Source of the DNA: Acinetobacter sichuanensis | GTDB taxonomy: Bacteria > Pseudomonadota > Gammaproteobacteria > Pseudomonadales > Moraxellaceae | Direction: 5' to 3' | Length of the DNA stretch: 64,000 nucleotides | NCBI RefSeq assembly: GCF_003024515.2 | Contig: NZ_PYIX02000016.1 | Location: 1 to 64,000, forward strand | In this document: in pieces, positions 8,001 through 17,610 of the stretch | How positions within the stretch are numbered: the stretch's first letter is position 1 | Layout of the letters: each line of letters opens with the position of its first letter | Program-made: the position numbers and the translations under genes | The notes under the pieces: model-generated | What the model saw: only the letters and a program-made list of their open reading frames with translations | The model's database searches: none | Told to the model about the DNA's origin: nothing

Positions 8001-10094
8001 TTAAACTCCAATACTGGCATGTTCGAGTGTATGATCTGCTGCACTTTGCTCATCTTGATGGCAAATACTATGCCGAATATTATTTACAGAAATCCATAAA
8101 CGATGACGTATATCTCGATCTTCAATACTCTCTGCATCGACTTGAATTTCTTTTAGTTTCAGCAAAACTTGGTCTAAAGTTGTAGTGACTTGTTGTTTTT
8201 CTTTTTCACCTAGCCATAACTCTAAATACGTTTGTAATTGTGCAATTTGAGCAATCAGTGGCGAATTTTTTGGTAATTTTTCTGCCAACTCTTGTAGTCG
8301 AGTAAAATCAATCACTGCACTTGACTCAATCAGCGCCGCATTCATTTCATGTATTAACTCTTCTGACAGTACTTGCTTTGTATTGAGTACGCCAATACGG
8401 TCTAACATACTTCTTAAATGAATACGAAAGTTTGCACCATAATTCATACGTACCGCTTTTTTCATTGCCTGATAATGTAAAGACAAAATACGCTGTGCCG
8501 TCATATCAGGCGACATTGCACGAACCAAATGCACGATATACACAGAAATAATAGGTCCAATAATCGTGCCTATCGAAAAGTCAAAAAAAGCCACTTGATC
8601 TAAAAAGTAACGATTTTGAATATTCATCCCCATGACACCTGCCATAATCAGCGGTAGCCCTAAACCATTTAGCGGAGGATGCAAGTACAGCATGAGGCAA
8701 AAAATTAAAAAAGGTGCGAGTACAATCATGAGTTCTATAAATGAATGTACATGTGGAAAAATGCCATATGCATAAATAAAAACAATAATCGCAGCATAAA
8801 AACTAGCACGAATAAAAATCTTTAATGCAGGTACAGGATTATCAAGTGCAGTCAAAATACATGCACTAATGGCTGCCATTTGAGCCATCATAAAACCTGA
8901 TGTCCACCCACTCAAAATCCAAATACTTGAAGCAACAATAATCGTTAAAAAAGCAGATAAACCACCCCGAACTGCCACACCATAATCACGGTGTAAACTT
9001 GGATAAGATGTTGTTAATGGCACAATCGCTTCAGGTAAAGTGGTATCACCTTGTTGCATTCTTTGCCAAATCAAACGGACAGCACGAACATTTTGAATAA
9101 AATGTCGGATATCCATTTTTAAACTTCCTAACATGACATATTGTGTGGGTTGTGCTTGTTTCAAAATCAATTCAAATTTTTGCTCAAAATCACTCGGCAA
9201 ATGATTTAATTCAGATTCTAAAATTTGATGTTGATCATCTAAAAATGCGTCAACCTCGGTATGTAAATCTTGCAAAGCAGCTCTATAATGAAGGTCAATT
9301 TGATCTAATTGTTTCAGACGCTCTGACATTGCCACCAAGTTTGCAACCAACATAGTCACTTGATGCAATAACTCTTGCAAAGGTTTCGCCATGCTTTTAA
9401 GCTTTGATTTTTCATAGTTTAAATGCACAAGCATAGTATGAAGATCTGAAGTATCTCGTGCAATTTCTGCCAATAATTTTGTATAGTTTTTTTGCTGTGG
9501 ATCAGGATGAGATAAAATAAGATCAAACAATTTTTGCGTATCGGTCATGGTTTTTACTACACGATTTTCAACCACAGGACCAATATGCATAGGTAAAATC
9601 GTACTTGTTACCACTGCACTACAAATTACACCTATCGAAATTTCTAAAAACCGCCCAAGCGCCATATCAAAAATAGAAATCTTGTCGATATAATAAATGC
9701 TATTAAAACAAATAATAACAGCAGTATAACCAGCCAACATCACCACATAACTACGTGGTGTCCGATCCAATAAAGACAGATAAAGGCAAATACCCAACCA
9801 ACACGCCAAGACAAAAATAAAAAGCCACGGTGTATTAATCAAATAAGGAGTCACTGCAACTGCAAAAATTGCTCCAAAAGTTGTACCCAGTAAACGATAT
9901 AGACTTTTTGAAGCCACCATACCTGAGTAGGGATTTGCGATCACAAAGACAGTCCCAATTGCCCAAATGGGATAACTTAAATTCAATTCAAATGCGATAA
10001 ACAGCGCCAGCATACCTGCAATAAAAGTCTTTATTGCAAAGATCCAATCCAACTTATTGGGTCGAAATGCTAAAAGCTGTTTAGTCAATAACAT
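8001..10094 (-). CDS. FUSC-family inner-membrane efflux transporter (AaeB-like)
   Basis: This 697-residue protein shows the family layout: an N-terminal block of about six transmembrane helices (residues 15-170), a large cytoplasmic helical part (170-365), a second membrane block (375-530) and a C-terminal cytoplasmic tail. The segment SGMVASKSLYRLLGTTFGA is typical of FUSC proteins. It is likely the pump of an AaeB-like aromatic acid exporter, driven by the proton gradient. It is first in the operon and diverges from an IclR-type regulator, as expected for induction by an aromatic or carboxylic acid. Confidence 0.87.
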   Translation of the reverse strand: MLLTKQLLAFRPNKLDWIFAIKTFIAGMLALFIAFELNLSYPIWAIGTVFVIANPYSGMVASKSLYRLLGTTFGAIFAVAVTPYLINTPWLFIFVLACWLGICLYLSLLDRTPRSYVVMLAGYTAVIICFNSIYYIDKISIFDMALGRFLEISIGVICSAVVTSTILPMHIGPVVENRVVKTMTDTQKLFDLILSHPDPQQKNYTKLLAEIARDTSDLHTMLVHLNYEKSKLKSMAKPLQELLHQVTMLVANLVAMSERLKQLDQIDLHYRAALQDLHTEVDAFLDDQHQILESELNHLPSDFEQKFELILKQAQPTQYVMLGSLKMDIRHFIQNVRAVRLIWQRMQQGDTTLPEAIVPLTTSYPSLHRDYGVAVRGGLSAFLTIIVASSIWILSGWTSGFMMAQMAAISACILTALDNPVPALKIFIRASFYAAIIVFIYAYGIFPHVHSFIELMIVLAPFLIFCLMLYLHPPLNGLGLPLIMAGVMGMNIQNRYFLDQVAFFDFSIGTIIGPIISVYIVHLVRAMSPDMTAQRILSLHYQAMKKAVRMNYGANFRIHLRSMLDRIGVLNTKQVLSEELIHEMNAALIESSAVIDFTRLQELAEKLPKNSPLIAQIAQLQTYLELWLGEKEKQQVTTTLDQVLLKLKEIQVDAESIEDRDIRHRLWISVNNIRHSICHQDEQSAADHTLEHASIGV

Positions 10095-10655
10095 GAATGA
10101 TCTCTATTTCATTGGAATCAAAAGATTGAGAAATATCTTGCTGCACATTTTGAAACGACCAAAAAACTCGCCATTTGACCTAAAGTAAATAGCGCATTTA
10201 TTTAGAGAATGTTAAAACACTGAAAAGAGAAAATAAAATCAGATAAAAATACTGTTTTATTCCAACTTAGAGATATAAATGGCAAAACATGATGCTGAGT
10301 GAGATTAAATAAAAGCTCAAAAATTCATCATTAGATATTTAATCTGTTAATTTTTTCAAAAAAAATAGACTTAGTCAACAAAAATATCTTATATTGATAA
10401 TACAAATGAATTATTTTATATTTTAGTGAGAATAATCTATTTTTTCTCAGGCAGAAATAAAAATAAGTGAATATTATTTTTTTGCTATTTTCTCTTTAAA
10501 AATCCATAAGAAATAGCTCAAATCCTAGAGAATTTTCTCAGAATATCTGAATTGATTCGATTTATGATGAAATTCCTTTTTTTTTGATAATTTTTTGTTA
10601 TAAAGTAACATTATAAAATTTATTTTTTGATTTACAGTTACTAAGTAGGTAATCA
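10095..10655. promoter_or_regulatory. Divergent control region between efflux operon and iclR-type gene
   Basis: This 561-bp, extremely AT-rich spacer must hold both divergent promoters. I see no coding frame or terminator. The only distinct symmetric element is a short inverted repeat close to the regulator gene, listed separately. Its length is unusual for a simple divergent promoter. Confidence 0.5.
10596..10610. promoter_or_regulatory. Candidate operator, TGTTA-N5-TAACA
   Basis: A 15-bp inverted repeat with 5-bp arms (TGTTA, spacer TAAAG, TAACA) lies 45 bp before the regulator start codon. IclR-type proteins bind short palindromes near their own promoters, so autoregulation is plausible. 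In such AT-rich DNA a chance match is also plausible. Confidence 0.3.
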
Positions 10656-11471
10656 ATGGCGCTTTCTAGTTTTGGTAAAATTCTCACCGTATTAGATTTA
10701 TTTTCGGTGTCACGCCCAGTGATTAATGTTGATGTCATTTGCGAAGAACTAAACCTATCAAAACCAACAAGTTATAGATATCTTAAAGAATTAGTTTCAG
10801 CAGATATTTTACAACGTTTAAGTGGGACTTCAGGTGATTACACACTTGGACCTAAAATTGCAGTCATGGATTATATTTCAAGAACAACAGATCCATTGGT
10901 GCAAATCAGTAAACCCTTTATGCAAGAGATTTCTGAGCGTACAGAACTTTGCTGTCTACTCACCCAACTGAATGATCATTATTGTATTGATCTTCATCAT
11001 GAAGTGTATCGTGATGAGACTTTATTAACTTATGGGCGTGGTTGCCCTCGTCCTGTGTATATGGGTTCATCGCCTAAAGTGATCATGGCACATCTTTCTA
11101 AACAAAATCTGCAAAATTACTATACCCGTTTTCAAAATGAGCTTGCTCAAGTCGGTTTTGCTGAAAGTGAAGAAAATTTCATTCAAAGAATGAAAAAAAT
11201 CAAAAAACAAGGTCACTATTTTTCCCAAGGTGAGCTTGATCCAAACGTTTCTGGTCTTTCCATTCCAATTAAGTTTTCAAATAAAGAAGCACCATTAGCA
11301 CTCACTGTTTTGGCATCAAAAAATCGTTTTGAGTATTTAAATTTGCAAAAATTGATTGAAACATTACAAGATTCTGCTTCACAAATTGAAAAGCGTTATC
11401 AGGCGCTGTCTGAAAATGACCAATTGTCTGAGCTAAACCCAAGCCCTAAATTATTTCCAATTCACATCTAA
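10656..11471 (+). CDS. IclR-family transcriptional regulator
   Basis: This 271-residue protein has an N-terminal winged helix (residues 6-65; KILTVLDLFSVSRPVINVD, then LNLSKPTSYRYLKELVSADIL). An IclR effector-binding domain follows, with YTLGPKIAVMDYIS, RPVYMGSSPKVIMAH and ELDPNVSGLSIPI. The GSSPK segment corresponds to the ligand-pocket region. IclR proteins sense small carboxylic or aromatic acids. The gene diverges from the FUSC efflux operon, so it likely controls that operon and itself. Whether it activates or represses is not visible. Confidence 0.9.
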   Translation: MALSSFGKILTVLDLFSVSRPVINVDVICEELNLSKPTSYRYLKELVSADILQRLSGTSGDYTLGPKIAVMDYISRTTDPLVQISKPFMQEISERTELCCLLTQLNDHYCIDLHHEVYRDETLLTYGRGCPRPVYMGSSPKVIMAHLSKQNLQNYYTRFQNELAQVGFAESEENFIQRMKKIKKQGHYFSQGELDPNVSGLSIPIKFSNKEAPLALTVLASKNRFEYLNLQKLIETLQDSASQIEKRYQALSENDQLSELNPSPKLFPIHI

Positions 11472-11771
11472 GGCAACATGATAATTTAAAGAAATTTTAC
11501 AATTTCCATCATTGTAAATTTAAACTTTTTCTCATAATATGATTATGTTCTTCAGCACAAATGCTATTTAAGTATTGCTTTTGCGAAAACAATACTTCCT
11601 CAGAGAGTAGAAAACCGATATATCATATGTCGGTTTTTTATTGTCTGCTCACTTTGCAAAAATTGACATTTAAAAACATGAAAACGTCTGTTCAGTAATT
11701 GGCTAAAGCAACTCTTTTGGTAATAATGAAGTCGATAAAAATACTCGCCAATAATTTGAGAAAGCAAGCTT
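11472..11771. other. Intergenic region after iclR-type gene
   Basis: This 300-bp spacer contains two hairpins. TTTACAAT/ATTGTAAA (11496-11518) is weak. The second, at 11611, is a better terminator. The rest should contain the promoter of the quinone reductase gene. I see no gene here. Confidence 0.55.
11611..11640 (+). terminator. Rho-independent terminator
   Basis: AAAACCGA pairs with TCGGTTTT across an AT-rich partly paired loop and is followed by a T run. It is the probable end of transcripts from the regulator gene, or of a short transcript from the spacer. Confidence 0.65.
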
Positions 11772-12479
11772 ATGAATATTTTAATTGTACATGCACACCC
11801 TGAACCGCAGTCTTTTACCAATGCGCTAAAAAATACAGCGATTGAAGAATTAAAAAAATTAGGGCATCAGGTTGAAGTTTCTGATCTTTATGCCATGAAT
11901 TTTAATCCTGTTGCCTGTGCAGCAGACTTTACTGAACGCGGTAATCCTGACTATTTAAATTATGCCTTAGAACAACGCCATGCCAGTAAACAACATGCTT
12001 TAGCTGATGATATTCAAGCTGAAGTGGAAAAAGTCCAAAAAGCGGATTTGCTGATTTTAAATTTTCCAATGTATTGGATGTCTATACCTGCAATTTTAAA
12101 AGGTTGGATTGATCGAGTATTTGTATCAGGGATTTTTTATGGCGGTAAACGTTTTTATAACCATGGTGGCATGTCAGGAAAAAAAGCCATGCTGAGCTTT
12201 ACCCTTGGTGGACGTGATCATATGTTTGGAGATGGTGCAATTCATGGCTCACTTGAGAATATTCTGATTCCTATTCAGCGCGGAACACTGGCTTATGTTG
12301 GCTATGAAGTGTTAACTCCTTTTATTGCCTATCATGTGCCCTATATTTCTCATGAAGCTCGTGAACAAATGCTCATAGACTATCGTCAACATTTACAAAA
12401 TATCGAAAATTTACCCTCTATCGCATTTCCAACCTTAGAGCAGTTTGATGACAAACTCTATCCTCTAAATCAAAATTAA
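11772..12479 (+). CDS. NAD(P)H:quinone oxidoreductase, flavodoxin-like fold
   Basis: This 235-residue soluble flavoprotein begins MNILIVHAHPEPQSFTNALK, the FMN/FAD phosphate-binding start of the Flavodoxin_2 (NQO1/MdaB/KefF-like) family. It continues with LLILNFPMYWMSIPAILKGWIDRV and FVSGIFYGG, which bind the isoalloxazine ring. It likely performs two-electron reduction of quinones, which avoids semiquinone radicals. It is a single gene between two terminators. Family membership is firm, but the physiological substrate is not known. Confidence 0.88.
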   Translation: MNILIVHAHPEPQSFTNALKNTAIEELKKLGHQVEVSDLYAMNFNPVACAADFTERGNPDYLNYALEQRHASKQHALADDIQAEVEKVQKADLLILNFPMYWMSIPAILKGWIDRVFVSGIFYGGKRFYNHGGMSGKKAMLSFTLGGRDHMFGDGAIHGSLENILIPIQRGTLAYVGYEVLTPFIAYHVPYISHEAREQMLIDYRQHLQNIENLPSIAFPTLEQFDDKLYPLNQN

Positions 12480-12592
12480 AACCTATGCAGCATAAGTGCA
12501 TCGCTTGTGCTGTATTTTTATAAAGTGAGCTTAATCTTTATTTTCTTTTTATATTTTCTAAATCTAAGCATGTTTCAGCGCTCACGCAAAAC

Positions 12593-12623
12593 AAAAAAAC
12601 CTTTCATCAAGAAAGGTTTTTTT
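12593..12623. terminator. Bidirectional terminator between quinone reductase gene and pgsA
   Basis: AAAAAAACCTTTC pairs perfectly with GAAAGGTTTTTTT across an ATCAA loop. It lies between two convergent genes and works in both directions. Confidence 0.85.
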
Positions 12624-12642
12624 AAACACATCAAGCAGTCAT

Positions 12643-13230
12643 TTAAGGCTGTTTTAAATAAGGCCATGCCGCTTTTAGGTAAATGAACATTGACCAAAGC
12701 GTCAAGATCACAGCAGTATAAAGTAGTGCATAAGCTAACATTTCTAATGGTTGCCAATTCAGTAAAAATACTGTAATCGCAATCATTTGAAATGCCGTTT
12801 TATATTTCCCTACTGTAGATACAGCGACATTGGTGCGTGCGCCTAATTCTGCCATCCATTCACGTAATGCTGAAACGGTAATTTCACGTGAAATAATCAC
12901 AATCGCAGCAAATGCCATTGCAATAGAAGGCTGCCATTGAACTAACACAATCAAAGCTGCTGCGACCATCAATTTATCTGCAACAGGATCTAAAAACCGC
13001 CCAAAAGCAGAAGTCTGATTCAAAGTTCTAGCGAGATAACCATCAAACCAGTCTGTGATTGCGGCAATTACAAAAATTGCCGTCAAAATCAAATGACGGG
13101 TCATGCCACCTTCATGCCCACCAACCCCAATTGCAGGAGGCCAATAAGCGATGGCTAGAAAAACAGGAATTAACGCAATACGAGCTAGCGTCAAGATATT
13201 TGGAATATTCAGGATACGACCTGTAGTCAT
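12643..13230 (-). CDS. pgsA: CDP-diacylglycerol--glycerol-3-phosphate 3-phosphatidyltransferase
   Basis: PgsA makes phosphatidylglycerol phosphate, the committed step to phosphatidylglycerol and cardiolipin, in the inner membrane. The CDP-alcohol phosphotransferase motif DG-x2-AR-x8-G-x3-D-x3-D is complete (DGYLART...GRFLDPVAD). Several transmembrane helices are visible, and the 195-residue length is normal. I chose the ATG at 13230 (MTTGRILNIPNILTLARI); a GTG six bases upstream is possible. The gene stands alone, converging on the quinone reductase gene. Confidence 0.93.
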   Translation of the reverse strand: MTTGRILNIPNILTLARIALIPVFLAIAYWPPAIGVGGHEGGMTRHLILTAIFVIAAITDWFDGYLARTLNQTSAFGRFLDPVADKLMVAAALIVLVQWQPSIAMAFAAIVIISREITVSALREWMAELGARTNVAVSTVGKYKTAFQMIAITVFLLNWQPLEMLAYALLYTAVILTLWSMFIYLKAAWPYLKQP

Positions 13231-13336
13231 AGACACCGCCAGTAAGTCCCCTATTTACCTATGGAAAAGGCAAACTGTAATTTAGAGTAAAGCTCTATTT
13301 CGTTAATACTTTAAACGATTCACATGAAACTGTCGA

Positions 13337-14134
13337 CTAGGTAAAGACTGTTACTGTCTGTCTGGCAATAGCAATAAGTCGATTTTCACTGTCCCACAAA
13401 TAAGCATGTTCAGTGGCATAACCATGCTCTGCATAATCTGTAACCACTTGATATTTAAACCAGTCATGTAAATGGCTTTGTAAAGGATGAACAAAAGTCA
13501 CTTGCCATGTTAATGTACTTGCAGGTGCAGGCTTGCGAAACATCGGTAAAACCCCAGGTGGCCATACATCCATTAAGGTTAAAATATCAGGCAAAGTCAT
13601 TGCACGTTGAGTATGAAAATTAGGATCAAAACGGCATAAGCCTTTGAAGTCAGGGGTTTTACTGCCTGACATTGGATATTGCCCATCTGTCCAAGCCAGT
13701 TGGAAATTTTGAACACATTCAGGGAATGGCAAGTTTTTAGGTAAAACATGAATGTCATCTATTGCAGGGAAAGCAGGCACTTTAGGTTCAAGTGCAACCT
13801 GAATGCGTGACTCACGCTGACTGCCAAAACTTGCAATTAAAATACTTTGTACAGCATCATTTTGCCATAAACGTACTTCGATGGTGGTGACAGACTTACC
13901 CTGACGTAAAATTTCCGCAGTCAATCTGACCGCTTTTTCCTCAATGGGTCCGACAAAAGTCACACTGCAACTGAGTAGTTTTTTGCAAGCGTCATCAATG
14001 GTATGTGTGGCTTTATGGATCAACACGCCTGCCACCAAACCACCAAAGATTGTTCGTCCTTGTAGCCAGCCCTTTGGAAACTCAAATTCGCTGTTTTGTT
14101 CAATATCCTGATACAACTGTGCCAATACAGACAT
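13337..14134 (-). CDS. Acyl-CoA thioesterase family protein (TesB-like double hotdog)
   Basis: About 265 residues, with two hotdog-type halves. The N-terminal half contains GRTIFGGLVAGVLIHKA and FVGPIEEKAVRLTAEILRQG. The C-terminal half contains STLTWQVTFVHPLQSHLHDWF and ends with SENRLIAIARQTVTVF. This is the pattern of TesB-like thioesterases acting on acyl-CoA esters. The ATG at 14134 is preceded by GAGA at reasonable spacing; another ATG lies four codons upstream. Substrate chain length cannot be inferred. Confidence 0.8.
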   Translation of the reverse strand: MSVLAQLYQDIEQNSEFEFPKGWLQGRTIFGGLVAGVLIHKATHTIDDACKKLLSCSVTFVGPIEEKAVRLTAEILRQGKSVTTIEVRLWQNDAVQSILIASFGSQRESRIQVALEPKVPAFPAIDDIHVLPKNLPFPECVQNFQLAWTDGQYPMSGSKTPDFKGLCRFDPNFHTQRAMTLPDILTLMDVWPPGVLPMFRKPAPASTLTWQVTFVHPLQSHLHDWFKYQVVTDYAEHGYATEHAYLWDSENRLIAIARQTVTVFT

Positions 14135-14244
14135 AGGTTTTCTCATTAAAACGTTGTGGTTTACTATGCCTATAGATAGTTCACTTGTGAATGATCAATG
14201 ACTGTCGGGTCAATGAGTATTTCGGCAAATGAATACTGCAATGC

Positions 14245-14565
14245 TTACAAATTTTCAAGATTTAATACAAGCGGTTCACCTAACCACTGTGCCCCCTCAG
14301 TATGTGCAAGATATTCATTTTCCCATAAAGGATGAATCAACACAGATAACCCTAAATTACGACGATCCAATGTATTTTTCAACTGCGGCAAAACAGCTTG
14401 ATCAAATGCCAATTGAAACATAGGTTTGGTATGTGGTCCTACCAATTTTTGATGTATACGACCATAACTCATGGTTTCACCAAACTCTTGCTGTAGTTGC
14501 ACATAAAGCGACTCTATCAGCTCAATTTGCGTCAAATCAAAATAGATATGTGCATGATATTTCAT
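14245..14565 (-). CDS. DOPA 4,5-dioxygenase family protein
   Basis: This short protein of 106 residues starts MKYHAHIYFDLTQIELIESL and contains the family pattern HAHIYFD, then GPHTKPMFQLAF, then LSVLIHPLWENEYLAHTEGAQWLG. Spaced histidines (HAH, HTK, HPL, HTEG) can bind a metal. Related proteins cleave catechol-type rings, but the bacterial function is not established. An in-frame start 13 codons upstream is possible, but it would add a cysteine-rich peptide unlike the family. It lies between uvrC and the thioesterase gene on the same strand. Confidence 0.8.
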   Translation of the reverse strand: MKYHAHIYFDLTQIELIESLYVQLQQEFGETMSYGRIHQKLVGPHTKPMFQLAFDQAVLPQLKNTLDRRNLGLSVLIHPLWENEYLAHTEGAQWLGEPLVLNLENL

Positions 14566-14625
14566 AAATTTATAACATCCAAAACGTTTAAACCTGCATT
14601 GCAAAAAGTTTGAGTCAATGACTGA

Positions 14626-16425
14626 CTATTCGTGTAACACCTTATAAATAGTTCTCGCCATCACATCACCCAAGCCGGGCACAAGTTTCAGATCATTTTC
14701 AGAGGCTTTCAATACACCCTGAATCCCACCAAAATGGGTCAATAAATCACGACGGCGTTTTGGTCCAAGTCCCGAAATAGCTTCCAACACTGAACCACCA
14801 CGGCGTTTATCTCGTTTGGCACGATGTTTCGTGATCGCAAAACGATGCGCCTCATCCCTTACCTGTTGAATCAGATGCAAGGCTTTATTGTCCTCAGGCA
14901 ACTGAATTTTAGTGCCATCCGTAAAATGTAAGGTTTCCAAGCCCGGTTTACGTCCTTCACCTTTGGACACACCGACCATAAAGGCTTCCAGTCCCAGCTC
15001 CTGCATGACTTCCATTGCCATATGGAGTTGACCTTTACCGCCATCAATCAACAGTAAATCAGGTAACATGGCTTTTTTATAGCGTCGGGTCAGTGCCTGA
15101 CGCATTGCGGCATAGTCATCACCGCCTGTAATATCTTCAATGGAAAACTGACGATAATCACGTTTACGTGCGCCACCTGCATCAAAAACCACACAGGATG
15201 CAATGGTCGCTTCGCCCATAGTATGCGAAATATCAAAACACTCGATGCGGTCAATCGGACGTCCACAGACTTTTTCCAGTTGATGAAAGCGTTCATTTAA
15301 CTCCAGATGATTGGCTAACTTGCCTTTAATGGCATGCTGAACATTCATTTCCGCCAACTCAAGCCATTCGGCACGGGTTTCACGTACTCTGTGTTTAATC
15401 TGAATTTTCTGCTCAAACTGCTGTTGTAAGCCTTCCTCAAGCTGTTTTTGATCGGGAATGGCAACATTGACAATCAACTCACTCGGCACTTCATCAGCGA
15501 CCTGAAAGTAGAAATTTGCCATAAAATCCGACAGCATTTGCCCCAAATCATCACCGAGCATGTCAGGAAAATAACTTTTTCCGCCTAACATTTTACCGTT
15601 ACGCACATGCATGATTTGCACACAGGTCACCCCTGCTTGATAAGCAATCGCTAAAATGTCCGCTTCGCCTTTGACTTTATAAATGGCTTGCTGTGCCTGT
15701 ACATCACGTAATAAAGCCATGCGATCGCGATAGAACACCGCTTTTTCAAATTCCAAATTTTCTGCCGCTTGTTCCATTTTCTGAATCAATTCCTGATTCA
15801 GTTCTTTGGTATCGCCTTTTAAAAAACGGATCGAGTTCTGCACATCTTCATTATAGGCTTCAGGACTGATCAGACCGACACAAGGCGCAGTACAACGCTT
15901 GATTTGATACTGTAAACATGGACGTTTACGCTGTGAAAAATAGCTGTTTTCACATTGACGTACATTAAATAATTTTTGCAGAACCAATAAAGTATCTCGT
16001 GCATTATAAGCACTCGGATAAGGTCCAAAAAACTTACCGACCTGATGTTTTCCTTTACCTCGCCCTGCGGCAATTCGTGGATAAGGTTTATCTGCGGAAA
16101 CAAAGATATAGACGTAAGATTTGTCGTCCCGCAACATGATGTTATAAGGTGGACGGTGCAGTTTAATCAGGTTTTGTTCGAGCAATAGAGCTTCGGTTTC
16201 TGAACGCACGATCAGTGTTTCTATATTATAAATACGTGCAACCAACGCCTGCGTTTTTGGATGTTCAATGGTTTTAACAAAATAACTCGACACACGATTT
16301 TTTAGATTTTTAGCTTTGCCGATATAAAGTAAATCACCATCTTTGCCCAACATCTTGTAGACACCCGGCAATGTGGTCATATTGGCTAAAATCTTTTCGA
16401 TATTTTCACGTGCGTTTTCGTTCAC
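14626..16425 (-). CDS. uvrC: Excinuclease ABC subunit C
   Basis: UvrC makes both incisions in nucleotide excision repair with UvrA and UvrB. The 599 residues show an N-terminal GIY-YIG nuclease domain ([20 protein letters not shown], then RVSSYF), a cysteine cluster ([15 protein letters not shown]) and a UVR motif (about residues 205-235). A UvrC RNase H-like domain follows ([21 protein letters not shown]), then C-terminal helix-hairpin-helix repeats ([26 protein letters not shown]). The gene appears complete and of normal length. Confidence 0.96.
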   Translation of the reverse strand: MNENARENIEKILANMTTLPGVYKMLGKDGDLLYIGKAKNLKNRVSSYFVKTIEHPKTQALVARIYNIETLIVRSETEALLLEQNLIKLHRPPYNIMLRDDKSYVYIFVSADKPYPRIAAGRGKGKHQVGKFFGPYPSAYNARDTLLVLQKLFNVRQCENSYFSQRKRPCLQYQIKRCTAPCVGLISPEAYNEDVQNSIRFLKGDTKELNQELIQKMEQAAENLEFEKAVFYRDRMALLRDVQAQQAIYKVKGEADILAIAYQAGVTCVQIMHVRNGKMLGGKSYFPDMLGDDLGQMLSDFMANFYFQVADEVPSELIVNVAIPDQKQLEEGLQQQFEQKIQIKHRVRETRAEWLELAEMNVQHAIKGKLANHLELNERFHQLEKVCGRPIDRIECFDISHTMGEATIASCVVFDAGGARKRDYRQFSIEDITGGDDYAAMRQALTRRYKKAMLPDLLLIDGGKGQLHMAMEVMQELGLEAFMVGVSKGEGRKPGLETLHFTDGTKIQLPEDNKALHLIQQVRDEAHRFAITKHRAKRDKRRGGSVLEAISGLGPKRRRDLLTHFGGIQGVLKASENDLKLVPGLGDVMARTIYKVLHE

Positions 16426-16845
16426 TGTTGACCTATCATTCTCATTTCTACTGCATAATGTCGTGCTTTTTCATCCAATTTCAAGCACTCATTCTACAAA
16501 CTATGCAGAATGTATAAATTTAGCAATGACCTGATTGTTAAAAGTGATTTTTATCAAAAGAAATAAATTTGGAGATGTTCTAAATAGTATGCTGATTATG
16601 ATAATACTGAAATGAATGAAAAATATTCAAGCACAGCCTCATTTATATTACAAAGTTTGTACTTTTTTGCGTAGGTGATGCCTTACTTTTTAAGGATAAA
16701 AAGTAACAAAAATCCTTTGTTGGACAAAAGGGGATATCCTATCGCCCTTGTCCAACGGCGACATCCATGTCGCCCTGCGATAGCACTACCACGTTAATCT
16801 TTAATTTTGCATAAGATCTACTACAAAATGTAAAGTACTTGGTGT
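16426..16845. other. Intergenic region upstream of uvrC with a palindromic repeat
   Basis: This 420-bp non-coding stretch lies between uvrC and the PH-domain gene. The left part should contain the uvrC promoter. The right part (about 16680-16795) is GC-richer than its surroundings and contains interlocking inverted repeats, described separately. It looks like a dispersed intergenic repeat. No convincing small gene is seen. Confidence 0.5.
16720..16783. repeat. Interlocking palindromes, candidate dispersed repeat
   Basis: Three inverted repeats are packed in 64 bp. TTGGACAA (16720) pairs with TTGTCCAA (16748). CTATCGC (16739) pairs with GCGATAG (16777). Inside the second, GGCGACAT pairs with ATGTCGCC around CC (16757-16774). 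The first and second pairs cross, so alternative folds compete. The GC content contrasts with the flanks, which suggests a REP-like or MITE-like element. Confidence 0.6.
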
Positions 16846-17469
16846 CTAGTTTCTTAAATATCGCTCAAAAATTTCTGAAAAATCATAATTTTCAATCTCT
16901 TTAATACGCTGGTTTGCATATTCTTCAACTTGATGTGCTGTTTGATTAATAATTTCAGGTAAATTTAAAATCACTTGCTCACTCAGCTCACGTAAATTAA
17001 ACATTTTTTGCACATTTTCATTACTTTGCAGCAAAATATTACGTTTACGATTAATTTCCCTACATGTTTCACCAAGGGTAAATAAGGCTTTATATAAATC
17101 ACGAATTTTTTCGATTTGCTTTTTATCAATATCAATAGAGAATGTTTGTTCGCCTAGTTGAAATTTAATTTCTGCATCTAAATCCACTGTACCTGCGGTT
17201 TCAAGCAATACATTTTTGATTGGATGATGTTTATATAAGTAACGGTAAAGCATGCGCTTTTTACTCATGGCACTTTTACCATCTAGGTGCATAAAAGCCA
17301 CATTGGTAAAACAATATTCATCAGTCTTACTTTTAATGACGAAGAAAATTTTTTCATTGTCTTCATGAAAAATATAATCATCAATATCGGTTTTATTAAA
17401 TTCATGTGGCTCAATAATGACCCCAATATCACTTATTCCCATGACTTCAGAGGCTAAATTTTTAAACAT
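16846..17469 (-). CDS. PH domain-containing protein (YvbH-like)
   Basis: This 207-residue soluble protein has an N-terminal bacterial pleckstrin-homology-like domain (residues 1-125; FFVIKSKTDEYCFTNVAFMHLDGKSAMSKKR split by strands, VLLETAGTVDLDAEIKFQLG). A helical C-terminal part follows, like the YvbH oligomerisation region, ending EIFERYLRN. Family members are cytosolic and of unknown function. The gene stands alone between the repeat region and the lpxO-like gene's terminator. Confidence 0.75.
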   Translation of the reverse strand: MFKNLASEVMGISDIGVIIEPHEFNKTDIDDYIFHEDNEKIFFVIKSKTDEYCFTNVAFMHLDGKSAMSKKRMLYRYLYKHHPIKNVLLETAGTVDLDAEIKFQLGEQTFSIDIDKKQIEKIRDLYKALFTLGETCREINRKRNILLQSNENVQKMFNLRELSEQVILNLPEIINQTAHQVEEYANQRIKEIENYDFSEIFERYLRN

Positions 17470-17564
17470 TTTTTATTCCATCCCAATAACACCCTTCTCA
17501 ATTTAACAGTTCATGTGTGCGGTACAAGCTTAAAATTGTTATTTAGCTGCAAAATCATTTCCCA

Positions 17565-17590
17565 TAAAAAAACGCCCCAAAAGGCGTTCT
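17565..17590 (-). terminator. Rho-independent terminator of the lpxO-like gene
   Basis: On the minus strand AACGCC and GGCGTT form a stem around TTTTGG, followed by seven T residues. It lies about 20 bp after the stop codon. Confidence 0.75.
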
Positions 17591-17610
17591 ATAAAATACA
17601 AACTGAGCTT

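Noticed and set aside
11600-11821. 73-residue minus-strand frame before the quinone reductase gene
   Set aside because: It overlaps the start of the quinone reductase gene and a terminator; there is no family similarity.
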